From Gnetum montanum (lineage: Eukaryota; Streptophyta; Gnetopsida; Gnetales; Gnetaceae): a stretch of 64,000 bases of DNA. Both the position numbers and the translations under genes were made by a program. The notes below the pieces were generated by a model. The model was not told where the DNA came from and ran no database searches. It saw only the letters and a program-made list of their open reading frames with translations. Where the stretch lies: assembly GCA_015680685.1 (NCBI GenBank), contig MNCI01001310.1, forward strand, positions 239,906-303,905. The letters are read 5' to 3'. This document shows positions 21,880-33,354 of this stretch, in pieces. The first letter of the stretch is position 1, and each line of letters begins with the position of its first letter.

Positions 21880-22767
21880 GAGTGGAGGAATGTGAAAGAA
21901 GCAAGAGCAGAAGGTTTTGTAGCATTTTTGGAAGTAAGAGGTAATGAACTAATTATCAAAACTAAATATTCAAAAAATATCATAAAGAAAATAAAATATC
22001 TTCATTGTGGATTGTTAAACATTGATGGATCAGTAGCAAATAAATTGAATTTGTTATATAATATATCTCTCTTTAATGAATTTAACATTTTTGGTATTCT
22101 TGAGACATGAAAACTGAAGACTCTACAAATTTTTGTTTCAAATTTTCATGTTTTATCTTTTCCTTACAAAAGAAAAAATAATGAGCATTGTGGAAGACAT
22201 TTTGAAGGTTTGGTTGTTCTAATTCAAAATTCTTTTCATAAACAATTCCAAGTAGAAAAGATAGATGAATATAGTTAGTATGTTTAGCTAAAAATATGAT
22301 AACAATTTTTTTTATTTTTAGCTATTTACCATTTTGAACCTAAGGAAGATACTCTTTATGAATAAGAAGGTTTATCATGATATTTTCCTTTTTAATCTCT
22401 TGATATGGATAATTATAGTTTTGCTCAGAGGAAAAGTTACATATATGATGACTTTAATGCTAAAATTCTCAAGTGTTTTTAGAAAATCAAAATAGTGTAA
22501 AATGAAATTAGTGCTATGAAGATAAAAAATTTAATAATAGGGAAAAATATTTGTTAGAATGAGGATAAAGACTAGATCTATTGGTTCTAAATGACATCTA
22601 AAAATATTCAAACCTAGGTGACTTCACTTTTATATGACCACAAGGAAACTCTAGTATTGATTTTCTTCTTTCTAGTCTAGAAAATATTAGCAATATCAAA
22701 TGTTTTGAAGTAGATAAAAAAATAATTGAATCCTTCCATCACCCTTTATACTTCATGTTATTAAAAG
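21880..22767 (+). pseudogene. LINE-type (non-LTR) endonuclease remnant
   Basis: Plus-strand reading across several frames gives a series in the order of an AP-type endonuclease: HCGLLNIDGSVANKLNLLY, FNIFGILET (usual I-G-L-E-T-W), GLVVLIQNSF (usual GG-A-LI), and IYDDFNAKI, matching the GDFNA(R/K) metal-binding box, followed by a decayed S-L-DHKETLVLIFFFL segment (usual S-IDY-L). No reverse transcriptase follows because the copy is cut at 22772 by element D, and the sequence beyond D does not continue as a LINE. Confidence 0.55.
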
Positions 22768-22772
22768 ATACC

Positions 22773-23483
22773 TGATGAGTGGCAAGGTACCCCTACACTC
22801 AACCATATGAATACGAGCGTCTCATGCGCGATTTGGTCAACTCCAAGGATTAAGTGCTTACGCGCCTTATGGAACACTTAAGGTTAATCAATAGTTGTCT
22901 TCCCAAACTTAAGTAAGCTTGAGGTACATGATTTTTATGTCTTTTATCTTTTTAATGCCTATGCTAAGAGGAAAGGGTGAAGAGAACTAAATAACTAACT
23001 TTCACTAACTATTCATTAACTAAGTTCTAATCGTCCTAGCACCAGTATCCGTTCCCACTTGCTATACACACCTTGAACTAGTGCAATGCTGCTGGGATTA
23101 CCAAACGCTACTCGTTATTGGGTTACCAAGTGTAGCACACATGCTCGATGCAATCATACTGAATGCACTTAACTAAGAGAGTTAAGGGTTAAGAGAGATT
23201 AATTGTCTAAGAAAGCATTTAAACATTTAACAGTAATTAAATCCTATTTAGCTTAGTCCATATGCTACAAGGTTTATCAGAAAGTTCGTCTTTATCGTCG
23301 TACACAAATGTGTGCTCTGGTACAATTTGCTCGAATAAAGATTCGTTTACTTTGAGACTCCTACTGCGGGCACATGGAAATTATTCTAAGTTTGAAATGG
23401 TAAAACTGCTATAGTTTGGCTAATGGTCTAGATCTAGATGGAGAAACAAGGGAAGGCCACCTCTTATTTATAGAACTTGTGGA
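22773..23483 (-). repeat. 3' LTR of element D, U3 missing
   Basis: It opens on minus directly at TCCACAAGTTCTATAAATAAG, that is 10 bp before the TATA box. The normal TGATGA start and palindromes are absent: the purine tract GTCATGGGGGTA (23484-23495) abuts this truncated start. The rest (polyadenylation signal near 23335, U5, terminal GCCACTCATCA) is typical. Confidence 0.85.
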
Positions 23484-23519
23484 TACCCCCATGACTAAAT
23501 AAAAACTCGTTCTCGAGTT
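23484..23519 (-). other. Polypurine tract and hairpin of element D
   Basis: Minus: AACTCGAGAACGAGTT (23504-23519, perfect 6-bp stem, AGAA loop) followed by TTTATTTAGTCATGGGGGTA at the LTR border. Same arrangement as in C and F. Confidence 0.75.
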
Positions 23520-24938
23520 CCTTACAAAATATTGGGAAGGTATGGGATTATTGACTTGAATGGTACTAATGGTGAATGGGGTGACATGTGAACGGATCAT
23601 CATTACAATACATGAAAAAATTAGTGTTCATGACAACAAGGATGAACACTATACACATTTGACATCCAGCCTTATTTGGCAGTTGAGAGAGAAGAAAGAA
23701 GAGAGAGAGAAAAGAAGAAGTTTGTTGCTGCTGATGCTAAGATTGCGCCTTTTGTTGTTCATCCATAAGTGCACCATCAATCTTGTTCCTTACATAACTA
23801 CCTTGGTACTGATCCATTCCAAGTGTTCCCTCTAGATCCAATCCATTGTTGTATGATCGTCATCTACACACACAACACAGTCTTATATTAGCAAGGGTAA
23901 ATGAATCACAATGCAGTTGATACCTTGCTTTGGTGTAAGGTCCATTGGCTGAGTTGTGATATGGCTGATGCGGATTCTGGGGATGTAAAACTAGTGACTA
24001 CCCAAGATGTAGGGATTAGGAGAAAATCAAAAAAATTGGACCAGGACCCCCATGATTAAGAACGAACCTCTAGTAGCGAGAGAATGGAAAAAGATAAGGA
24101 ATAAGAAAGATGGAGAAAAAGAGACAACTGTAATGCCGATGAAATGGATGTTAGAGATGGAAATGAACAAAATAGAATTTGATTGTGAAAATGTTTAAGG
24201 GAAAGAAATTAACTGATGCACCAAATAGGAATGCCAGTGGGTCCTCCTCAAAGCAGGCTCATGCCTTTAATGCCCTAACATTCCCACATTTAGAGAGTCC
24301 GTAGGCTCTAGAAATGTCATTTGAAAGCAAGAGTTAAAATCTTAACCACAAGAATTTACCAAAAAGGAAACAATGCATTAACCAAAACATAGACTACTGA
24401 TACAACCAGCAATGAGGTGAATAATGGAGGAAGAACAATGGAAAGAAGAGAATGGAATGGAGTCTCAAGAACAAGGTGATGTACAGCCCCTTGTGTATTA
24501 ATGATTAATGTGACTTAGTAGATCTCATTCCAAATCCAGCCTCAAAAAAACCACATCCAGTGACTTCGCATTAAGAAATTTGGCCAATCCATCCACCTGA
24601 AGTAATAAGAATACATCCATCAAAGAGCCACCACCATTCTGACAAAACGAGAAAGGAGAAGGTAGGAAGCAAGGAAGGGCCTTAGTTAGAGGGAACATAT
24701 TTGTTTAGTCCCATAACCAATGCTTGTAGCCCAAATGATTATTTCATCTAAGGGGTGTGCTTTGAATGCTCACTGTTTTTTTTTTGTGAGAACCACACTA
24801 TGCAAAGAATTATTATTTTTATTTGCTCACCTTCCTGATAATGGGGTAACATTGGAATGGTAAAAAAACTCAAGAAGAAAACATCCAAGCACCCAAGAGA
24901 ATGGCCAACACAAATGCATCAAGTCCCCTTGAAGTCAN

Positions 24939-24982
<44 letters not shown>

Positions 24983-25060
24983 TAAAAGAAAAAGTATAAA
25001 CAATGTTGTAAAACACACACACACACACACAAATAAAAGAAAAAGTATAAACAATGTTGT

Positions 25061-25106
<46 letters not shown>

Positions 25107-25290
25107 TAAAAGAAAAAGTATAAACAATGTTGTAAAACACACACACACACACACAAATAAAAGAAAAAGTATAAACAATGTTGTAAAACAAAAAGGAGAA
25201 AAGTAAAAGAAATTTGTAAAACAAGAATGTGTAAAACAAAAACTTAAAAAGGAAACTGAGGGTCTTGATTGATCAGCATAGGTGGCCATC
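23520..25290 (-). other. Noncoding 3' region of element D
   Basis: No domain found. It holds two blocks shared with elements C, E and F on minus: GACTTCAAGGGGACTTGATG (about 24919-24938) and AGGGCATTAAAGGC...GAGGAGGACCCACT (about 24238-24282). A purine-tract-like site TTCAGTCATGGGGGAGATGG lies at 25287-25308. A TGGGCTACAAGCATTGGTTA phrase near 24720 is shared with E only. Confidence 0.6.
24939..25192. repeat. (CA)n microsatellite cassettes in a higher-order tandem repeat
   Basis: Four copies of a cassette made of a (CA)n run plus a constant 33-base unit (AATAAAAGAAAAAGTATAAA then CAATGTTGTAAAA). The (CA)n runs alternate long, short, long, short (about 40, 20, 48 and 20 bases). An undetermined base (n) stands at 24938, so true length is uncertain. 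Confidence 0.9.
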
Positions 25291-25499
25291 TCCCCCATGA
25301 CTGAATTGAAAGGGAGAGATCTGAAATAATGAGCATTTGTTTGAATTTTTTAGAAGTTTTCAACTTCTCCCAATTGATGTTTTCAAGTTAAGGGTTGGAA
25401 GTTGGCGATGCTCTTGCTCTAGTGTATCTATGCTTTTGACGTGAGCGCAAGTTGTTCCCCCAGTTAGCTTGGTGCATGTTGGTAAGTTCCTCTTTGGAT

Positions 25500-26045
25500 C
25501 AGCTATCAACTATGGGGTGTCTTTTTGTTGTGTGGTTGCTACATACAGGCACTTTTGTATGTTAATTTCCTTGGCACACTGGTTGCATGCAGGAAATGCT
25601 GAACACTCCTGTATGCCATCACCCTCTGTATCACTGTATGTGATGCATGGAACCTTCTTCTTCTCGATCTTCCCATAAGTGTTTTCCTTAGATATTTCCA
25701 GGGAAAGATCACGGATTCTTAGGCATGCATTTATGGTACTTAGCCATGCCCTCCCCATTATTATTGGGAAGTCCCCTTTGTTATTGTTGACTTCTATCAC
25801 TAGGAAACCAGCTGGGTATGACCACCCACACACAGTGGTAATGATGTCCTCCACCAATCCCAAGGGAACAATGATGGACTGGTTAGCCACCTCTAAGTGA
25901 ATATTGCTCTTTTTTAGTGGAGGTGGGTTCTAGGCTTTATACATTTCTTGGGATATTAAGTTAACTCCGGAACCTGAGTCTAAAAGAGCTTTATGAGGTT
26001 CATTCCTAGCAACTTGGAGGTAGATTAAGGGACTTTCGGGGTCAG
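25500..26045 (-). pseudogene. Retroviral-type aspartic protease of element D
   Basis: The protease would cut the gag polyprotein. On minus: PHKALLDSGSGVNLISQEMY holds the intact D-S-G active site, then a premature stop, then an open 127-codon stretch with VPLGLVEDIITTVCGWSYPA, FLVIEV and FPIIMGRAWLSTINA, the second half of the family fold. It is in the same order after gag as in E, and it is better preserved than the E copy. Near its end the reading joins a short ELTNMHQANW segment that matches the integrase C-terminus of E, the scar of the pol deletion. Confidence 0.85.
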
Positions 26046-26618
26046 TGATGGTATGTGTTAACATAATCGTGTGTGTTGAGCTCTGTTTTTGGTTTAAAGG
26101 GAGCTCCTAAGCCTTATTTGATGGAGAGGCATTTAGAGGCTCAACCGCTTGTGGTTGTAGAGCTTGTTTGGACTGTTGGTTCTGAAGAAAGGTCTTCTCT
26201 TTGTACAATTGTTAGAACCAGCAGTGGGTTGCAGATTCATAGCTCTTGTAGGATTACGTTGTTGCGGTTGAGTGGGGAGTTCCCCTTACATCACTGGAGC
26301 GGGTGGTAGTGGAGCTATCAGTGTGAGAGTCGCGGATGGGTTCGGAGGATGGTATGCATGTGGTGTGTGTTCCCTAGGAGAAGGAGTCCTATAATACTCT
26401 TAAGCTTGGAAGTGATGTTGTTGGGTTACGTGACTGACAGAGTCACTTGGAGAGACCAGTTGTTGCACGTAATAGCCATATGGATCCAGTTGCCGGTAAG
26501 GGTATTGTTGCCTAGGCGGTGGCATCCCCCATGATTGTGGGTATTGTTGCCACTACTGGTGTTGCTCGATAGGTTGTGGCAGAGTTCCCCTTGGGTAATA
26601 CATTAAGGGTTGGTGGAA

Positions 26619-28601
26619 CTACCTTGGGTTACCTTGGGGATAAGGTAACCTTCGGGGTGCTTGCTGTTTGTTAAGTCTTGGGTTGAGTGCATACACCCTA
26701 GACCCTTGCATATGTGAGATTATTGGGCAACATCCCTTAGGATGGTCATACTGACATATCTCACATCCACCATCATCATCCGTATTAGAATCCACAACCT
26801 CTTCGGTGATAGTCATTTTACCCTTATCTTTGTTACGTGCATGGTCCAAATCTCTCTTCTTCTTTTTATCATAGTCACTACTTCGCTCCCTAGACTCCTC
26901 TATGATTTTGAGAACGATTTCAAATCTACTATCTAAGGAGTCTGACATTTGATCTACCTTAGCTGACACTTCTGTTGTTAATTTTTGAAGCAGCAAGGTT
27001 TTTCTATTCACCATCTCCTCGAGTGATGACTCTTCCTCCTCCTCACAGAATCTCACTTCCCTCTTTTGGAGGGAAGGATCACGGTCATACTCTTCCATGC
27101 TTTCTCTCTTACATAGCTCTCCTTCTTCCTTAGCTATTTGCTCCAACAATCTATGAACTTCATGGGACCTAAGCTTTGATAATCTCCCTTGGGCATATGT
27201 TCCAAAGGTTTTCCTGGTTTCGTGCCTAAGCCCATCTACGAGATGGTGGAGTTGATCTCGTTGTGCATAACCATGGCCCGGGAAACGATGTAGCAGTGCA
27301 TAATATTGGCCTATGGTAGCATCCAAGGGTTCATGATTACCCTTCTTCCATCCTTGGATCTTCTTTCGCAAGTTGGACACCCTGGAGTACATTTGATATT
27401 TATCGTTAAACAGTTCTAGCATCGTACTCCACCTTCGAATGGATTCTGGTTCTAAGGACCAGTACCAGGTTTTCGCTTCTTTTATGAGTGTCCTTGGGAA
27501 CAACTTTAATTTTTGCCACTCATTCTCAATGTTCTGCAAGGCACAAGCATCGTGAAATGCCTGTAAGTGGTTCTGAGGATCAGCGTTGTATCCTCCCTCA
27601 AATCATGGGATATTATTTATGTCTAGTCTCTTGATCCTACTATATTTCTGATGCCTTGTAGGTATTCTAATGGCCTCCATAATGTCTAACATACTTTGGA
27701 TTACCAGTAGGGGTTCTTCATGGTTATTTCTTTCATGGCGTCTATGATGTCTATGCGGTTCCCTACTTTTCCTTCTATGTCGTGATTCTCTAGAATGCCC
27801 ACGCCCTCGTTCTGAACTCTCTCGTTGAGGTTTCTCACTTTGCTTACCCTTATCCTCACGGTTGGGTTCTTTGTGACTGTGTCCTGATACAGAAGGACAG
27901 GGTGAATGAGACGATGAAGGTGAAGAGGAGGGAGAACCATCACCATGACGATGTTCCCTACCTTCTCTTCGGTGGTTTCAGCCCCGATCATGATGACAAT
28001 TAGACTACCCACCTTTATCATGTGTTTGTGTTCCCTCGTTGAACACTTAATGTTCATGGGGATCAGAACCAAGATTATGAATCGTGGAGTGAAGGTTCTG
28101 ATACCCCACCTCCTCACCATCGTTAGGAAGGGGAACATAATTTGATGGGGAACCTGTTATAACTAGTTCACCATCTCCAATTTTTCTTAAAACATGCAAG
28201 ACGTTGTGGGGCCCTTTACCCTTCAATGATGTATAGTAGCTCTCTTATCGCAAGTCCCTTTGACGTTGCGTTTTTGTGGGATAGTAATCCCTTGTGTCAT
28301 AATCAGATGCAACATACTTTGTGTATAATTGTGGCATCCCTATTCATGCGAGAGCACGAAGGAGCATGTTGGGGACTGCTTGGTTTGGGGGCAATACTAT
28401 GTTACCCTCCAAGTCTCTCCAACGCAGTTGTTCATCTTGATGGAGGATAAAAGTAAAGTCGGGTATATACTCATCGTGATGAGTATACACTACCCAAAAC
28501 TGTTGAGGAACTAGCGGATCTGGGTTACGTGTGTTGTGCCACTGGCTGTCTCTTGTGTGATCCCTAGGCAATAAAGTGCTTTTGTGCGAAGAAGAAGACA
28601 T
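26619..28601 (-). pseudogene. gag of element D
   Basis: The start at 28599-28601 gives MSSSSHKST, the N-terminus shared with E and G (MSSS-H). The N-terminal part (28601-28344) reads VVYTHHDEYIPDFTFILHQ; then comes an Arg/His/Ser-rich basic region (27950-27700); then the retrotransposon gag domain, open from 27539 to 26619: ENEWQKLKLFPRTLIKEAKT, WYWSLEPESIRRW, YYALLHRFPGHGYAQ, LHHLVDGLRHETRKTFGTYA, followed by a charged helical stretch and a CEICQYDHPKGCCPI Cys/His segment that may be a divergent zinc-binding motif. At 306 codons without a stop this is the best-kept gag domain in the window. Confidence 0.88.
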
Positions 28602-28727
28602 TATTATATTGCTCGGTGTGCTATTGACCATTGTTTAATTTTTCTTTGATTAACCCTAAGGGTTCGTTTAAGCTTCCCAATGATGCGGATGATTTCCTAT
28701 GTTCTATGTAGCGCACAAACAACTAAG

Positions 28728-28745
28728 TCCCTGGCAACGGCGCAA
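28728..28745 (-). other. Primer binding site (tRNA-Asp), element D
   Basis: Minus: TTGCGCCGTTGCCAGGGA directly after the LTR end. It keeps the core GCGCCGTTGCC of the tRNA-Asp complement, with one base lost near the LTR border and one G-to-A. Confidence 0.82.
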
Positions 28746-28755
28746 TGATGAGTGG

Positions 28756-31564
28756 TTGGCGATTGTTTGGGATGCGACTGCCAACGGGTGTCCTCGAACA
28801 GGATTTAGGTGCCTGCTGGTCTCTGGTAACACCAAGGCCCAGATACCTCCAAATAAACTCAGTAGTTAATGTGAGTATGTGTGTGTGCTGTTGCGGCGTG
28901 CGGTTGTGAGAAATGTAACAATTGCGTTGTGTGTAAACTACAAATGACTTACTTTAAAGAGATTCAGCCAACTTTGCCAAGTACTGTGAGTTGTTGAAAA
29001 TTTCCTATTTTATTCAACTGCCTAGTCTACGCGGTCCTTATAATACCTACTTGTAACAAATAAAATTTTGCAAAAACATTTGAGCACAACTCCGCAATCT
29101 ACTCCTAATTTTCCCCAGAGAAAGAGATAGTTCCACAAGAAAACTAGAAATAGAGCAAGATTCGATGGAAATAAGCAGAAAAGAAAAGAAAGCAGATTTG
29201 TGTAGACCTCAAATATTTAAACAAGGTAAAATGACACGAGTAAACACTTCGCAATAAAGCTATCCCAAATTCAATATCTACGAATTGTTCAAACTTCCAA
29301 GGCTCAAACAAGCAATATCTTCAAGACAATCCTACTATGCTACCAAAAATTGCTGCGTAAACTACCACGTACGAGACTCCATTTTGACTAGATAATAGAT
29401 GTCAACGATTGCATTCAAACAGAACCTTTAAAAGACTTGACAATTTCTGATTGAAATACCATGGGAATTCACTTTAAAGATAAAAAGAAGCTATTCTGGT
29501 CCCATCAAAATACCGAAGATTTTCTGAACCCTCTCGACTACTGAATTGTTCAACGGCATGACTAGAAACAGAGGCTCTCTTACAACAATCCCAACAGCAG
29601 TTCCCACACGTTGCACAATAACGAAATTTACTACTAAAATGCTCTTAAGGCTTTTAAACACAAGCGCTTCTATGGCAAAATTTTAATAGAAATTTCATAT
29701 CGGGCAACAAGAATAGTAAGAGCAATCTAAAAATCCCAAAATTACTTGCCAAGGATGATACTATCTAAACCACTAGCTAAACAATTTAAACAAAATAAAA
29801 AATGAAATGCATAACTCACAGGACCATGACAAAGAGGCTGGAATCTTTTCTTTAGCAAGCCATCTTACGAGCAATTGTCTTTACAAATCTTCTTTACAAA
29901 TGCTCTTCTCAAGACCTCAAAGTGTCTTCAAGTGAGAGCCTAAGTGCTAACTAGTAGCCTTCAAAGTGTGATGTATGAGACCTCCCAAAAGTCTCTTCTC
30001 CAAATTATCCTTCCAAAATCCTCCCCCTTTTCTCAAAGTGCTCATGAAGCCTTTTTATAAGTTTTACAAGGTAGTTACATGCCAAAATATCCTAGTTAAC
30101 TTTTCTCCCAAGTAACTTGGCCAACCAATTAGAAGTTTACTTGCCCAACAAGTTAGGAGGTTACTTGCCCATTTAATTAGGAGGAAGTTAGGAAGTTATT
30201 CATAAAGTTAGGGGGAATTAATTAATAAATATTATAAATATTGCCTTTGAAAGTAGTTTATTAAAATAAGTCTAAATTCCCTAATCTAATTTAATTTAAT
30301 TTAAATTTTAAATACTAAGTGTTATTAATCTCTAAGATTTTACCATAAAAATATAATATAATATCCACCTTATTGGTGGTAGCGGTAGTTAAGTTAAAAT
30401 TTGGGATGGCCGAAATACGAGCCCGAAGGTGAAGGCACCGATGCTGCAACTGCCTGCAACTGATTCAAAATATCTTCTTCGGCCAAAAATCGTTACCAGC
30501 AACTGCCACCACAGGAGAAGACTCAGCTACCACGTTAGGGAACGTCACCGTGTGTTCCATAAGGATCTGCAACTGTTGTAACCTCTGCCCTTCGAAAATG
30601 CCCTGCAGGTTTTGATAATTATGTGATTTAATCCTTACTTCATAGATTTTCGTTGCCCTCTATCTGTGATAACTGGTAAACTGTCTGGCTTTCAGAATTT
30701 TCGTCCAACATTTGGTGTAGATTTTTCGAGCGACGTCCATCAGGGTTTTAAAAACATTTGCTGTTGCTACGGATGAAAACCCAAATTTGTTCATCGCGCA
30801 AGATAGGCGTCCATTCTTCTGAAATCCACAAGTGCCTCTACTAGAATCGATAATATATCCGCTGCGTTCTGCCCTAAACTGGCCTCAGTTCTGTCTGAAT
30901 TTCTCCACGCGATTGCTGCCTAAAACCCCCTTTAAATCGGCTCATCGGTGAAAGAAGGGCCTCCCACGTGCTCCACAAACTCAGGTTCGGTGTCTGGCGA
31001 GTCGGCAACATAGATCCGGTTGGTGCGTGGACGCAGTCCAGAACGGCAAGCCAAAGGATTTGCCCCAAAACCACGGCATTCAATTCTGCTTTTTTTTCTG
31101 ATTTCATTTTTTCTCCGACAGCGCTAACAATGGGCCTTTGGTCATACGTGAATTTGGATTTTTCTGCAATACAGAAACCTTTACATCCTTTGATAATTTT
31201 AAATCCACGAATTCAAAACCAGCTGGTAGTCCGTTAGGTCCTTCACTTGCTTCCAACTCTTAGCCAATTTTTGATAATCCATTACCCACGGTGTTGTCTA
31301 TTTTGCCAATATTAATCAGGGAGTATGCTTTCTTGTGGTAAATAATCACCTCCTTTTTTTATTCCAATCTTCACTCAAGAAAATATCTTGGCATTTTGAT
31401 TTATTTTCCAAGAAGGCTTCAACATCAAGATTATTTACCAGGCTTGCTTCTCCAAGAATACCCATTACTCACAATACTAAACTGTAAATTTACAACCAGG
31501 GATTGTGCTAATATTTTGAACAAAATATTCCAACTGCTCCATGTAATGGCCAAATGTGCCAACA
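28756..31564 (-). mobile_element. Long LTR-like insert in the 5' LTR of element D
   Basis: It splits the element D LTR after its terminal 10 bases (28746-28755) and about 17 LTR bases are lost at the site. On minus it opens TGTTGGCACATTTGGCC (from 31564), an LTR-type start, carries a TATA box CTTATAAAAAGG near 30053-30064, and an AAATAAAA-type signal near 29060. That would make a solo LTR of about 2.8 kb with an unusually long U3. The far terminus is not clear (CCAAACA or CGCCA) and no duplication is found, so family and exact ends are uncertain. Confidence 0.5.
30390..31250 (-). pseudogene. Coding-like relic of unknown origin
   Basis: This stretch is richer in G+C than its surroundings and translates on minus into protein-like runs in different frames: LACRSGLRPRTNRIYVADSP with TEPEFVEHVGGPSFTDEPI, ASLGQNAADILSILVEALVD, and EGQRLQQLQILMEHTVTFPN. 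I do not recognise the family. It could be a captured host gene fragment or decayed sequence of another element; frameshifts and stops rule out a working gene. Confidence 0.3.
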
Positions 31565-32300
31565 CAACCATATGAATACGAGTGTCTCACGTGTGATCTG
31601 GTCGAACTCCAAGGACTAAGTGCTTACACGCCTTATGGAACACTTAAGGTTAATCAATTACTGTCTTCCCAAACTTACTTGTATTTGTCATGGTTGTATG
31701 GTTAAGTAAGCTTGAGGTACATGATTGTTATGTCTTTTATCTTTTTAATGCCTATGCTAAGAGGAAAGGGTGAACAGAACTAAATAACTAACTTCCACTA
31801 ACTATTCATTAACTAAGTTCTAATCATCCTAGCATCAGTATTCGTTCCCACTTGCCGTACACACTCTGAACCAGTGCAATGCTACTGGGATTACCAAACG
31901 CTACTCATTATTGGGTTACCAAGCGTAGCACATGTGCTCGAAGCGGTCATACTGAATGCACTTAACTAAGAGAGTTAAGGGTTAAGAGAGATTAATTATC
32001 TAAGAAAGCATTTAAACATCTAACATTAATTAAATCCTATTTAGCTTAGTCGATATGTTGCAAGGTTTATCAGAAAGTTTGTCTTTATTACCGTACACAA
32101 ATGTGTGCTCAGGTATAATTTTCTCGAATAAAGATCCATTCACTTTGAGACTCCTACTACGGGCACATGGAAATTATTCTAACTCTAGAATGGTAAGACT
32201 GCTATAGTTTGGCTAAGGGTCTAGATCTAGATGGAGAAACAAGGGAAGTCTGCCTCTTATTTATAGAACTTGCGGCGGGACACGATATCGCGGCTCATCA
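31565..32300 (-). repeat. 5' LTR of element D (main part)
   Basis: With 28746-28755 this forms the LTR. On minus it begins TGATGAGCCGCGATATCGTG and reaches the TATA box CTATAAATAAG after only about 34 bases, so it has a single CGATATCG palindrome and almost no U3. The remainder is typical (polyadenylation signal near 32125, U5 near 31860-31930). Confidence 0.88.
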
Positions 32301-32305
32301 ATACC

Positions 32306-32431
32306 CAACATAAAAAATATTTTAGAAGGTAAAAGAACTTTAGAATAATTTTAAAAATGAACACGATTTTCAAAATGAAATTCAAAAGATCCTACTTTTC
32401 AGGTAAACAAGAAGGTTTCTATCAACCCCCA
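32306..32431 (+). pseudogene. Left part of a gypsy gag-protease relic, target of element E
   Basis: Short AT-rich sequence between the duplications of elements D and E. It is contiguous with 42193 onward once E is removed. No domain is visible in these 126 bases alone. Confidence 0.35.
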
Positions 32432-33194
32432 TGATGAATTGCATGTAGTAAGGCTTCGATATCGGAGCCGTGATGTCAGGTATCCAATATTGGACGCCAA
32501 GATGCGATGTTATATATTCGATATCATGGGGTATGTATCAGCCTATAAATATAGTGTTTAGGCACATGGTTCTTTATTCAAGCACTGTTATACCTAAGCA
32601 TGGCAATGTGTGTGAAAATAAAGATGAGCTTTTTGATCAAACCTTGCAGCACCTTGGCTAGCTTAAATATTTTATTCATGCATTTAATGTTTTACGTAAT
32701 TTCCTTTAATGCTTCCAAGTAATTAAGCTAAGTAAGTTGGCTTAATTAAATAGAAGTCAATTAAGCACATAAGTACGATTACTTCAAGCATGTGTATGAC
32801 TCTTGCTAATCCCAACAATGCTTAATGTTTGGTAATCCAGTAGCATTATACGTGTTTAGGATGTGCATGGAAAGTGGGATCAAATACTTATATTAGGATA
32901 GTTAGTTATTGATCAAAAATTAGATCAATTAAAGTTGTTCATAAATTAAGTTTCAACTTGTTATTAATCATAGACAAGTAAAATACAAAATAATAAAAAT
33001 CATGTGCCTCAATTATACTTAACCATACAATTAAGTTCCATAAGTATACTTGAGAAGACAATGATTGTCACGATTAGATTTCATGTCTTGGAACTAGTGT
33101 ACTTAAGAACTTAAGGTCTACTGAATTCAACCGAATTGTGTGTGAACACTTGTGATTTATATGGTTGAGCGTAGGGGTACCTCATCACTCATCA
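32432..33194 (+). repeat. 5' LTR of element E
   Basis: Starts TGATGAATTGCATG. The degenerate palindrome zone is 32458-32530 (TCGATATCGGAG, CCAATATTGGA, TCGATATCATG); TATA box GCCTATAAATATAG at 32541-32554; AAATAAAGATGAGC signal near 32620; ends CATCACTCATCA. Confidence 0.9.
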
Positions 33195-33195
33195 T

Positions 33196-33213
33196 TGGTG
33201 TCGTTGCTAGGGA
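33196..33213 (+). other. Primer binding site (tRNA-Asp), element E
   Basis: TGGTGTCGTTGCTAGGGA differs from the tRNA-Asp complement at four positions, all C-to-T or G-to-A. Confidence 0.85.
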
Positions 33214-33354
33214 TATTTTTGTTGTTATGTGCACTATCTAGGACTTAGTGAAAATTATTCAAGATCACTGAAATGAACCCTAGAGTCATATCATATATTA
33301 AAATAACTACAAAAATTTTAAGAAGCACATTGTGTTTTTATTTTCTCACACAAG

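Larger units (their letters stand above)
22773..32300 (-). mobile_element. Element D: gag-protease LTR element lacking RT, RNase H and integrase
   Basis: Flanked by a perfect 5-bp duplication ATACC (22768-22772 and 32301-32305). 3' LTR 22773-23483, 5' LTR 28746-28755 plus 31565-32300, split by a 2.8-kb insert. Interior on minus: primer site (28728-28745), gag, protease, remnant of the integrase tail, noncoding blocks, purine tract. Compared with element E, the RT-RNase H-integrase segment of roughly 3 kb is missing between about 25500 and 25310. gag and noncoding regions align well with E, so D is a pol-deleted member of the E family. Confidence 0.9.

Noticed and set aside
24870-25298. 142-codon and shorter minus-strand frames made of Val/Cys runs
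   Set aside because: Translation of a (CA)n microsatellite; no protein meaning.
30874-31107. 77-codon minus-strand frame as a gene
   Set aside because: It lies in an insert with LTR features, other frames nearby look more coding-like, and no family is recognised. It is reported only as part of the relic at 30390-31250.
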